Assembly: GCA_022870745.1 (NCBI GenBank)
Contig: CP085323.1
Coordinates: 4,898,001-4,962,000, forward strand
Reading direction: 5' to 3'
DNA length: 64,000 nucleotides
From: Silvibacterium acidisoli
GTDB lineage: Bacteria; Acidobacteriota; Terriglobia; Terriglobales; Acidobacteriaceae
Shown here: piece by piece, positions 29,101-35,873 of the stretch
Layout: the number at the start of each line of letters is the position of its first letter
Position numbering within the stretch: position 1 is the stretch's first letter
Program-made: the position numbers and the translations under genes
Notes under the pieces: model-generated
What the model saw: the letters and a program-made list of their open reading frames with translations, nothing else
The model's database searches: none
Told to the model about the DNA's origin: nothing

Positions 29101-30531
29101 CACGCCATGGTTTGCCGTATTGACGGTCCAACCGTAGGTACCGGCATTGCCATGGTCCGCGCGCCAGGCCCAGATGTTGTCGAGAATTACGTCCCCGCTA
29201 TCGATCTGCAATGCGGTATCAACGGAGCCGGCGGTACTGCCTCCGATGCGGAAGAATACATCGTTTAGCGAAGTGGGGTTGTCGGAGTGCCCCTGGTTAA
29301 TCGTTCCTGGATGGCCTATTTCGACAAGCATCGGTGAAGTGCTGGGTCCTGCGTCGAACAACAATCCAGCGATCTGCACGCCGTCAACGTCGTCGACGGC
29401 CAGCGCTGGTTCGCCTGCCTGGGGAACAAGCGTCGCATATCCCAGACCGAGCACGATGGTGTTCGGGTTTCCTACATAGATGGGCACGCTGTACTGGTAA
29501 ATTCCCGGCGTGAGGATGAGATTCTGCCCGGCGGCCAGAGCTGCATTGATGTCATCGACGGAAGTCGAAGGTGTTGCGATGAAGAAATCGCTGATCGGGA
29601 GTGAATGACCGTTCAGGGTTTCGACTCCGTTCCAGTCGGTTCCAACGGTGTTCCTTTGAACATCCGATACCTGAACGTTGTAGTTTCCCTGGCTGTCGAC
29701 GTACAGAAACGGCTTCTCCCGCCGCACCGGCGTCGTGGGAAGGAGCGTGACGTTAGCGTCTCCGGATGGGCCGCCCGGGTAGGACTGCTGCGGTTCCATT
29801 CCGGATACCCCGGAAAACACGAAGTTCCAGACATAGCCAGTGAATCCGCCCAGCAGGCTTGTGTTGCGCGTATACCACTGCTGCTGTGAACAGGCATTCA
29901 CCAGCTGCTGTATCGAGGAGTCGGCGGTGAAACCGCCGCTCGATTCCTGGCAGGCATTCAAAGTACCGATCGGCTGCGAGTTTGCGTACCAGACTCCGCC
30001 TCCGATATCCATTCTTCGGAGCGAAGCCCCCTGGGATACTCCCCAGTCAATCACGCCGTTCGTGGGACCGCCCGACGGAACGATATGCAGGTTTTCCTGC
30101 GACCGCCAGAAGTTCTGGGTCATGTTTCCGTCGATCAGCGCATCCACATTGAAGCCGCCCGTAATGTTGACTGAGTCAGGCGATATGCCGAGACCGGCGA
30201 TCTGCTCATAAAATCCTACCTGCGAGACCACGGGACTACCCGTCGAACCGTAGGTTCCCGGCTTAAACAGGATCGCGTAACGATTGGTGCTGAACTGCGC
30301 CTCCTGGTTGAGTTCGCTCATCAGGCTATTGATAGCGGCTGGCGACATCGACGGGTCGATCACATAGACGGAAGGACCAAATATCGAAGTGTTCGGCCCG
30401 TTCGGTGCCGGCTGTGTACCTTGTGCCTGCGCTACGGACAACGACAGGAACGGAAGATGCAGGCAGCCTGCAAGAGTGCAGAAAATGGATAAGGTCAGGG
30501 ATCTGATGCGATATTTCAGACGAGACATCAT
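26146..30531 (-). CDS. Secreted multidomain protein: beta-helix, GDPD-like, ricin B lectin and three Cys repeats
   Basis: A 1461-residue exported protein (signal peptide about 1-37). Residues about 50-640 match the right-handed beta-helix family often labelled 'adenylyl cyclase' or 'coagulation factor 5/8' in databases ('YVIDPSMSPAAINSLMSELN', 'YAILFKPGTY', 'VREKPFLYVDSQG', 'ILTPGIYQYS'). Residues about 668-1075 are a glycerophosphodiester phosphodiesterase-like domain: AHRG, PENSLQAI, EAIEIDVKLTSDGVPILTHD, giving both catalytic His and the metal-binding Glu/Asp. Residues about 1142-1290 show ricin-type QxW repeats (AQNWTL, TQNWEL, TQNWLV). Three ~60-residue repeats with 'GYT.CA.EN..C.F.GT' lie at about 1077, 1313 and 1389. 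Start ATG 30531 or 30528 after GGAG. Substrate is unknown; a glycan-bound phosphodiester is one guess. Confidence 0.8.
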   Translation of the reverse strand: MMSRLKYRIRSLTLSIFCTLAGCLHLPFLSLSVAQAQGTQPAPNGPNTSIFGPSVYVIDPSMSPAAINSLMSELNQEAQFSTNRYAILFKPGTYGSTGSPVVSQVGFYEQIAGLGISPDSVNITGGFNVDALIDGNMTQNFWRSQENLHIVPSGGPTNGVIDWGVSQGASLRRMDIGGGVWYANSQPIGTLNACQESSGGFTADSSIQQLVNACSQQQWYTRNTSLLGGFTGYVWNFVFSGVSGMEPQQSYPGGPSGDANVTLLPTTPVRREKPFLYVDSQGNYNVQVSDVQRNTVGTDWNGVETLNGHSLPISDFFIATPSTSVDDINAALAAGQNLILTPGIYQYSVPIYVGNPNTIVLGLGYATLVPQAGEPALAVDDVDGVQIAGLLFDAGPSTSPMLVEIGHPGTINQGHSDNPTSLNDVFFRIGGSTAGSVDTALQIDSGDVILDNIWAWRADHGNAGTYGWTVNTANHGVVVNGKNVTALGLAVEHFQQTQTQWNGDNGQTIFYQSEFPYDVPNQASWMNGTSNGYPSYAVSPDSVCTHKASGLGMYSFFNQGVNIVVDNAMTVPAYSGVQVSDVGTVFLTGSGQISNVVDGIGGAANSANVSQEVPVASYQGSASCPASTVFTTGLTSGSTVPLTAIADPNPNNWDTTNIMAAIRNPHPDLVTVAAHRGVHALAGTDQAPNVPENSLQAIGLAAQAGWEAIEIDVKLTSDGVPILTHDKNWGREWCGLGNFNFSGAPFDPFNDPATDARNPLVANTALSDTRSFLGNTVLRDSVSLLSTIKNHGCWGLNNWLGVYAPTLQDVYDYIRKNNIEMVVELDVQGLDFAKAAWPIVQESKDAQGRSFAKSTIFKMPAFLFPTTADYIAAFGDTYSEVNFNPVFHTNWVDPSGARDNGVFTTEAQMNQWITNFESNPNINISAIEVTMKDYLGIANGSILTSVLQTSKFNQATGQQVTISNFNPVGDYFPGNNPANTPAQFFNTDGTCCHELEQDLFNSIDGSTPVNPNLPWDHADNRPDPSYLIGNEGVQMITTDNPIGVSTYAASLGKRNTSYMEAGSNVTTSTPTGGAAPEGYTLCAPENSTCSFTGTSIVAFGVNGRFIYQTFTNGVACTDTAFGNDPDVGVVKACYLPLISDGQSYVFQNESSQMYLDNDCDGCSGSATDNVAVIQWASDGSTAQNWTLHSQGNGYYTIVSAQSGLCLDDPYGNGIPSRTLPQSAGTSTMLWQHDCNGQTTQNWELIPQADGSVIIQNQAATAANGGTTMVIDDYDAETIPGLQMWLYPAMGTATQNWLVSQPHNTSAPPTGSAPPSGYTLCASENNQCSFSGTATVAFGADGRYLYGNFTNGTSCTAATFGNDPVYGVVKSCYIPTPNTTQAAPPGTTVPSGYTFCAAENSQCSFTGTATVAFGANGQYLYQTFTNGVACTTTAFGNDPDVGVVKACFIPAPNTTQAAPAKN

Positions 30532-31006
30532 TCACTCCATTCAGAAATCAAAGTTCGAGGTTCGTAGAGCGGCGCGTTGAAGGTGTTTCTCCGAGGAACC
30601 AATGCAAATCGTGAAATTGGCACAGCGCTGGAAGGCCATTCGTACACATGTGCCGAGGACGGAATCCGAGCCCCCTGGAGCATCCATGAATCGGGGTCTA
30701 GTGGGTCACGCGATCGAGCTGAGAGAGTAAGTAACAGTGCGAGCGGCACCTACCAACACATTTCACCGATTCAGGGTTGAACCATTCAATGTATGAACGA
30801 CTTACACGGCGTTCATGAATCCTGATACTGGCCAGCAACGAAGGGCATATGTGAAGTTTCCGGAGCAGATCGCATCCGCGGAAGTCCGATTCTGCCTGCG
30901 CGCCGGCCTTCTCCGGGCTCGATAGCCGTGGATGAAGTCCATGGATTTTTTTTGTGGAGGGAGCAGGAGTAAACCGCAGCGTCAGGGGATGAAGGCGGCA
31001 AGACTG
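30532..31006. promoter_or_regulatory. Upstream region of the beta-helix/GDPD gene with a candidate operator
   Basis: 475 bases without a supportable gene. ATGAACG (30793-30799) and CGTTCAT (30810-30816) form perfect seven-base arms with a ten-base spacer, about 262 bases before the start of the beta-helix/GDPD gene. This could be the site of an adjacent membrane-tethered regulator. No promoter was assigned. Confidence 0.35.
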
Positions 31007-32377
31007 CTATTTCATGGTGCGCCACGCGACAACATGGCTTTGTACGGAGCTCGAATCCATATTGCGTGTTTCAATCAGCAGCTCGAAGTGAGGAATCGTG
31101 TGATCCGGCCGTCGAATTTTTTCGAGGAAGGGCGATAACTGCGTGTCGTCGTTCAGAAAATCCAGCGCAGCTTCCGTCCCCGACATACCCGCTCCTTCAA
31201 GTAATAGCGCGTCGCCGTTCTCCTCGAGACTCGGCACATACGCGATAATGCCGAATGCATGCCGCTGGCTGTCACTCCTGGTCGAAACCCATTCAGCCGG
31301 TTCTCCCTTTCGCGGAGCGCGATTGATAACTTTGAAATCGCCAACGACATCGTCCTTGAGCAGGAAGTTGAGGTTCGGTTGGAAAAGCTCGACCCATGGA
31401 TTCGCTGTGTTCGATCCAAGCAATACGACCGTGCCCCGCTTCAGGTCGTTCGGCCGCAGATCGCGAGCATAACGCACGGACACATCGCTCCCAAGTGCTT
31501 TTGCCCTGTCGCGGATACTCAGAATTGCGTCGAGATCGACCATCGATGTGTAGCGGCGGTTCGCGAAGTCGATCGCCAGCGTGGATTTCTTTGCTGCCAC
31601 TCCAGCCGGAACCAGATCGTTCGCCTTTGAACGGTATCCACCATCGATATATTCGTTCAGGTGAAGCTCCTGGGATGACAGGATTCGATACAGGATCAAT
31701 CCGGAATCGGGCGCTACGATCATCGCAGGTTGCTTCGGGGAGAAAAGCTGACCCCAAAAAGGATGCGTGAGGCTGGACACCTGGGGCTGTGCTTTCTCCA
31801 GCCCGTGCATCCACAGACCGAGCAGCATGCAAGCCAGCACGGCACTGATAGCCCACGGAAGCCATCGCGCCAACCTGCCGCTTTGCCTGCCGTGCCCATC
31901 ACCCGACCGTCGAGCCGGGTACACCGTCTGCTGTGCGGGTGCGGCGTCGGCAGACAAGACGGGCTCCGTCTCTTTCTGCGACGCAAACACGGGAGCATAC
32001 CCGCCTCGTGGGATCGTGAGCTGCACCGGCTCATCGACGCCTTCCTGCTGAAAATACAAATCCAGGCGTTGCCGCAGACGGCTTACCTGGCTCCGTACGA
32101 TACCATCCACCGCAGAATCGTAGCCTTCGGCCCGTCCAAAAACATCGGCGCCTATCTTCTGCTCGGCAAGCTCTCCTTCACGACCTGCGATCGCCATATC
32201 GCATATATAGGTCAGCAGTGTTCCCAGGCGTTCGCTTTTCGCAAAGGTTGGAGAGTTTACGATACGCCGGACCAGTTCCCGCCGCGAGGCTTCCGACTCC
32301 AGAGGCGGAAGACGCGTGGGACTCTGAGCCCGTTTCGCAAAGGGCTCACGCTGAGAGCTCGTGTTGGATACAGGCAT
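31007..32377 (-). CDS. Single-TM membrane-tethered regulator (family member 3)
   Basis: A 456-residue close paralogue of the protein at 24616. The N-module has 'RRELVRRIVNSPTFAKSERL', 'EQKIGADVFGRAEGYD', 'DGIVRSQVSRLRQRLDLYFQ' and 'LTIPRGGYAPVF'. A single TM helix (WLPWAISAVLACMLLGLWMHG) lies at about 171-193. The outer domain keeps 'PAMIVAPDSGLILYRILSSQ', 'GTVVLLGSNTANPWVELF', 'GDALLLEGAGMSGTEAALDF' and ends 'SHVVAWRTMK'. It is transcribed toward and lies 475 bases upstream of the beta-helix/GDPD gene, which also faces member 2 on its other side. It probably controls that gene; co-transcription with it is possible but the gap is long. Confidence 0.75.
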   Translation of the reverse strand: MPVSNTSSQREPFAKRAQSPTRLPPLESEASRRELVRRIVNSPTFAKSERLGTLLTYICDMAIAGREGELAEQKIGADVFGRAEGYDSAVDGIVRSQVSRLRQRLDLYFQQEGVDEPVQLTIPRGGYAPVFASQKETEPVLSADAAPAQQTVYPARRSGDGHGRQSGRLARWLPWAISAVLACMLLGLWMHGLEKAQPQVSSLTHPFWGQLFSPKQPAMIVAPDSGLILYRILSSQELHLNEYIDGGYRSKANDLVPAGVAAKKSTLAIDFANRRYTSMVDLDAILSIRDRAKALGSDVSVRYARDLRPNDLKRGTVVLLGSNTANPWVELFQPNLNFLLKDDVVGDFKVINRAPRKGEPAEWVSTRSDSQRHAFGIIAYVPSLEENGDALLLEGAGMSGTEAALDFLNDDTQLSPFLEKIRRPDHTIPHFELLIETRNMDSSSVQSHVVAWRTMK

Positions 32378-32411
32378 GTCGGTATCGAGTTGTAGTTCAA
32401 CATTGTTGCGT

Positions 32412-32431
32412 GAACAGATTGTGAACTGTTC
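32412..32431. promoter_or_regulatory. GAACA/TGTTC inverted repeat upstream of membrane regulator 3
   Basis: GAACA (32412-32416) and TGTTC (32427-32431) flank a spacer of ten bases, 35 bases upstream of the regulator start. The GTGAAC word also occurs as a direct repeat ten bases apart (32410 and 32421). Its resemblance to the ATGAACG/CGTTCAT site at 30793 suggests autoregulation, at low certainty. Confidence 0.3.
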
Positions 32432-32533
32432 CAGCCTTCACGCGGGTGCTCCGCATCGGCTATCGAAACGAAATAAATCCTTGAGCCTCAAGTGAAGCTG
32501 ACAAGCCGGCAGAACTGATATCACTGCATGAGG

Positions 32534-33178
32534 TCAGGAAATAACACCCTTCCGCACGGCATAGAGAATCAGTTCCGGAACGCTGTGAAGATTCAGCTTC
32601 CCCAGGATATTTCCCCGGTGTGTCTCTACGGTATAAAGACTGAGGCCGAGCAGTTGCGCGATGTCTTTATTGCTTTTGCCCTCTGCAATCAGTTGCAGAA
32701 CCTCACGCTCTCTCGATGTGAGCAGATCATAGCTGTCTTCGATTCCACGGTCCCGCATCTGCCGAACATAGTCTTCAACCAGCAGCGCGCTGATGGACGG
32801 GCTAAAGAATGCTTTTCCGGAATGGACTGTGCGGATAGCAGACATGAGATCCGCCTCGGCCGATTCCTTGACCAGATACCCTCGAGCTCCCGCCTTTAAA
32901 GCACGAAGCACGTAGGCTTCATCGCTATGCATGCTGAGCACGATAACCCGCGTACCGGGATGCTTCGTCACGATCTGGGAAGTCGCCTCGGCTCCGTTGA
33001 GTTTCGGCATCCCGATGTCTGTAACCACGACGTCAGGTGTGACTTCATCTACAACACGAAGCAATTCGCGTCCATCACTCGCTTCTCCGACGATCTCGAA
33101 ATCACGCTGGCGCTCCAGCAACATTTTCAGACCGGCACGCAGAACAGTATGGTCATCGGCAAGAGCGATACGAATCAT
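32534..33178 (-). CDS. NarL/FixJ-type response regulator (REC + LuxR HTH)
   Basis: A 214-residue DNA-binding response regulator. Receiver domain at 1-120 with the acidic pocket ADDH near the N-terminus and the phospho-acceptor Asp in VVVTDIGMP (about residue 54); Lys in LVKES. The C-terminal LuxR HTH is 'LTSREREVLQLIAEGKSNKD' followed by IAQLLGLSLYTVETHRGNI. Its ATG overlaps the stop of the upstream kinase gene (ATGA at 33175-33178), so the two are translationally coupled partners. Divergent neighbours at 34845 and beyond encode exported stress-like proteins, which are candidate targets. Confidence 0.93.
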   Translation of the reverse strand: MIRIALADDHTVLRAGLKMLLERQRDFEIVGEASDGRELLRVVDEVTPDVVVTDIGMPKLNGAEATSQIVTKHPGTRVIVLSMHSDEAYVLRALKAGARGYLVKESAEADLMSAIRTVHSGKAFFSPSISALLVEDYVRQMRDRGIEDSYDLLTSREREVLQLIAEGKSNKDIAQLLGLSLYTVETHRGNILGKLNLHSVPELILYAVRKGVIS

Positions 33179-34536
33179 GCAGTCATCTCGCTTTCTGCGG
33201 TCACTGGAACGGGAAGTGTGATGTAAATTGAGGTTCCCTTATCGGGGAAGGATTTAACCTGTACACGGCCTGAGAGTCTTCCGACTCGTTCCTCCATACC
33301 GAGCAATCCCATCCCTTTTTCGATCGCCGGATTGAAGCCTTTGCCATTGTCTGAAACGGTGAGAACCAATGCCTCATTTGTCCATTTGAAAACAATCAGA
33401 ACAGAAGTCGCCGATGCGTGTTTCACCGTATTGTGAAGAGCCTCCTGAACGACCCGGTAGATGCAGGTTCTATAGGAATCCGGAAGGAACTCGTTATTGT
33501 CGTCGGCTTCGACGCTTACCGCCAGGCCCGACCGCCTGGCGATTTCACGGCCTTGCCAGCGAAGCGCGGGAACGAGACCAAAGTCATCGAGCATGGATGG
33601 GCGTAGCAGCAACGCAATATCCCGAATTGAGCGCATGCTGTTTTCCAGTTCGAGCTTGACTCCCGCAAGTTGTGCCTTCGTCGGGTCATCGTGAATCATC
33701 TCACTTTGTATTCGACTGAGTTCCACGAGTGCCGCCGCCATCGTCTGTCCAAATTCATCATGGAGCTCACGTGACAACTTGCGCCGCTCTTCTTCCTGTG
33801 CGTTCTCGAGCTGCGCTGCGAAGTTGCGAAGCTCAGTTCTTGCCTGGACAATCTCCTGGTACTGAGCCGCTGCATAGCGTTCGGCGAGTTTGATGCGATA
33901 TGACATGGCCGCGATAAGGCCGAACACGACCACCAGCGATAGAAGAGAGGAGACGAGAAGCTCACCCTGCAAGCGGTCCTGCTCGGCATGCAGTTGGGCC
34001 TGGGTGCGCTCCTCCTGCTCGTTATTCAACGCCATAATCTGCCGAGCGATATGCCGGATCTGCATCCTCTCAGGAGATCCGGGCATGGGCGGGGCGGATC
34101 GGGGATGATTCTCGTTCTGCGCACGGATCTCAGGTAGTGAGTCCCAGTATTTGTCGATCGAGTTTTTTAGCTCGACAAGCTTTTGCTGTGTGGCTTCCTC
34201 TCCGCGTGCATCAAGTGTCCGCCCGAACTCTTCAAGAAGCTGCTCGGCCTGCAGATGCGCTGCAGGAAGTTCGCTTTCATCCATTGCGCGCTGGCCGCCA
34301 TTCTCCGGCGATAAGCCGGACCGGAGCATCAACCCTCGAATTCGATCGAGAAGATGCCTTCTCTTACTTGAAACAGCCAGTAGGGCATCGCTCCTCGCAG
34401 CTGTTCGGCGAAGTGAATAGATAATGTCTGCGGTGCTGATACACATCACCGCCAGGATGAGGGCGCAACCCACCCATAGGACCTTTCGTCCGGAAAAGAG
34501 GGGGCTTGCGATATTTTGAGGGTTATCTGTCGTCAT
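33175..34536 (-). CDS. NarX/DegS-type sensor histidine kinase (HisKA_3)
   Basis: A 453-residue kinase. Two TM helices (VLWVGCALILAVMCISTADI near 17-40, LLVSSLLSLVVVFGLIAAMS near 195-215) enclose a ~150-residue helical periplasmic domain resembling CHASE3-like four-helix sensors. A short coiled coil leads into HisKA_3 'EEERRKLSRELHDEFGQTMA', whose His is the phosphorylation site, and an HATPase domain with DNGKGFNP and GMGLLGMEERV. The open frame extends to 34644, but ATG 34536 (MTTDNPQN) gives a standard cytoplasmic start. It is the cognate partner of the overlapping NarL-type regulator. The signal is unknown. Confidence 0.92.
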   Translation of the reverse strand: MTTDNPQNIASPLFSGRKVLWVGCALILAVMCISTADIIYSLRRTAARSDALLAVSSKRRHLLDRIRGLMLRSGLSPENGGQRAMDESELPAAHLQAEQLLEEFGRTLDARGEEATQQKLVELKNSIDKYWDSLPEIRAQNENHPRSAPPMPGSPERMQIRHIARQIMALNNEQEERTQAQLHAEQDRLQGELLVSSLLSLVVVFGLIAAMSYRIKLAERYAAAQYQEIVQARTELRNFAAQLENAQEEERRKLSRELHDEFGQTMAAALVELSRIQSEMIHDDPTKAQLAGVKLELENSMRSIRDIALLLRPSMLDDFGLVPALRWQGREIARRSGLAVSVEADDNNEFLPDSYRTCIYRVVQEALHNTVKHASATSVLIVFKWTNEALVLTVSDNGKGFNPAIEKGMGLLGMEERVGRLSGRVQVKSFPDKGTSIYITLPVPVTAESEMTA

Positions 34537-34844
34537 GAATGGCGGATGGTTCCAGCTCTCACCCCGAGGATATCGCCTGCCGCAACCAGCTTCCATACCG
34601 CCTGGCCGGTAGAAGGATCGCTGCCAGTGGGTAAAGTCTCTCAAACAACAACGGTTATCCCCTTAGGGCCGCCCCTGCGAGCGGCTGCGATACCCCTCGA
34701 TCGGGCACGAAAATACCCTCTCGACGGGAGAAGAACTTCTCCGAAATTCGCATTCAATATGTCTAGATAGTCGAATTTGAGGCTGATACAAACCCTCAAT
34801 CGATTGAGCGCGCAAACCCACGTTTATCGGAAGGAGCATCACAA
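34537..34844. promoter_or_regulatory. Divergent region between two-component pair and exported-protein genes
   Basis: 308 bases separating the minus-strand kinase from the plus-strand 118-residue exported protein. No credible gene or clear palindrome was found. A GGAAGGAG Shine-Dalgarno lies just upstream of the ATG at 34845. Confidence 0.3.
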
Positions 34845-35201
34845 ATGAACTTCAAAACCCTACTCGTCGCAGCTTCGCTCGCAGCGATCCCGGCATCAAG
34901 CGCTTTGGCACAGCAAACAACTTACAATCAGCGCCACTCGATCAACGCACGGGATGCCCGGCAGCAAGCTCGCATCAACAAGGGTGTTGCCGACGGCCAG
35001 ATTACGCCCAAAGGTGCGGCCGCGGCTGACGCCCATCAGGCACACCTGAGATCTGAAGAAAGCAACATGCGGGCCGCCGATGGAGGCCATCTCACCGCGC
35101 AGGACCGGCACAAACTGGCGCGTCAACAGGACCGCACTTCGCAGAACATTTACGACCGCAATCACAACCGCGCGACCGATCCAGGAGTTCCTCCTCGATA
35201 G
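34845..35201 (+). CDS. Small exported protein, shared C-terminal module with the 35874 product
   Basis: A 118-residue protein with a clear signal peptide (FKTLLVAASLAAIPASSALAQ). The mature part is hydrophilic, basic and Gln/Arg/Asp-rich, predicted helical. Residues about 40-110 match the C-terminus of the YXWGXW protein at 35874: 'RINKGVADGQI' against 'RIAQGVASGQL', and 'DRTSQNIYDRNHN' against 'NRTSRHIYNQKHD'. I do not recognise a named family. It starts a run of three plus-strand exported proteins divergent from the NarX/NarL-type pair, suggesting an envelope-stress role. This function is inference. Confidence 0.75.
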   Translation: MNFKTLLVAASLAAIPASSALAQQTTYNQRHSINARDARQQARINKGVADGQITPKGAAAADAHQAHLRSEESNMRAADGGHLTAQDRHKLARQQDRTSQNIYDRNHNRATDPGVPPR

Positions 35202-35264
35202 GCCAGGACCAGCCTGCCTTGTTCGCCAGGCTGCCCGAACAACCGGTCATCATTTGCGTCAGAC

Positions 35265-35326
35265 GGAGACCCGTATCAGACCTTTGCAGCGACATTGTCG
35301 TTACGCAGGTCTGATAACGGGTCTCC
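35265..35326. ncRNA. Long near-perfect hairpin in intergenic region (attenuator or small RNA candidate)
   Basis: The left arm 35265-35283 (GGAGACCCGT-ATCAGACCT) and right arm 35307-35326 pair over 19 positions with one bulged T. An inner CGAC-ATT-GTCG hairpin lies in the loop. There is no T-run on either side. It sits 56 bases before the Spy-like gene and 63 bases after the 118-residue gene, so it may terminate, attenuate or stabilise the mRNA. A discrete sRNA is not demonstrated. Confidence 0.45.
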
Positions 35327-35381
35327 ACGACCCGAACCCGAAATTCAAGAGACAGCAAACACTCTCTAAGGAGCTACAACC

Positions 35382-35813
35382 ATGCGTAATTTCTCCGCCA
35401 CCCTATCCCTGGGAGCCATTCTATTGGCAGCAGGCACCAGTGCCTCGCTTTTTGCTCAGGAGCAACAGCAGCCCGCTGCCACCGGCCCCCAGGCTGCCGC
35501 TCCAGGGCAGACAGGACATGTCGCGAATCCTCAACGTCAGGCCAGGAGAATGGCCAAGAAACTCGGTCTCTCCGCCGACCAGGAATCCAAGCTCGAGCCG
35601 ATCCTCGCCGACCGGGACCAGCAGATGCAGAGTGCCCGTGCGGATACCACCCTTGCTCCGAAAGACAAGCGAGCCAAGATGCGGAGTATCAGTCAGGCAA
35701 GTGACGCAAACATCGAAGGCATCATGAACGATACGCAGAAGCAGCAGTACGAACAGATGAAGCAGGAACGTAAAGCAGCCAGGCAGCAGGGCGGCGCTCC
35801 TTCCGGCAATTAG
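35382..35813 (+). CDS. Spy/CpxP-like periplasmic helical protein
   Basis: A 143-residue exported protein. The signal peptide (NFSATLSLGAILLAAGTSASLFAQ) is followed by a Gln/Ala/Pro-rich linker and a long amphipathic helical region, 'MAKKLGLSADQESKLEPILA' ... 'IEGIMNDTQKQQYEQMKQER', which follows the LTxxQ-type pattern of Spy/CpxP-like proteins (LSADQ, LNDTQ-like 'MNDTQKQQY'). Spy-type proteins are ATP-independent periplasmic chaperones or envelope-stress sensors. Such proteins with 'LxLTxEQ...I..IL...' are frequent in Acidobacteria and often paired with two-component systems or sigma factors. A GGAG precedes the ATG. The neighbouring exported proteins support an envelope role. Confidence 0.7.
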   Translation: MRNFSATLSLGAILLAAGTSASLFAQEQQQPAATGPQAAAPGQTGHVANPQRQARRMAKKLGLSADQESKLEPILADRDQQMQSARADTTLAPKDKRAKMRSISQASDANIEGIMNDTQKQQYEQMKQERKAARQQGGAPSGN

Positions 35814-35873
35814 TCCAACCAGCAAATAAAGCTGGAGCAAATCCCTGCCAGATATGGCGATTGAGGTCATAAC

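Noticed and set aside
26146-30531. Database-style label 'adenylyl cyclase' for the beta-helix domain
   Set aside because: No class III cyclase residues are visible; the label appears to be a propagated name.
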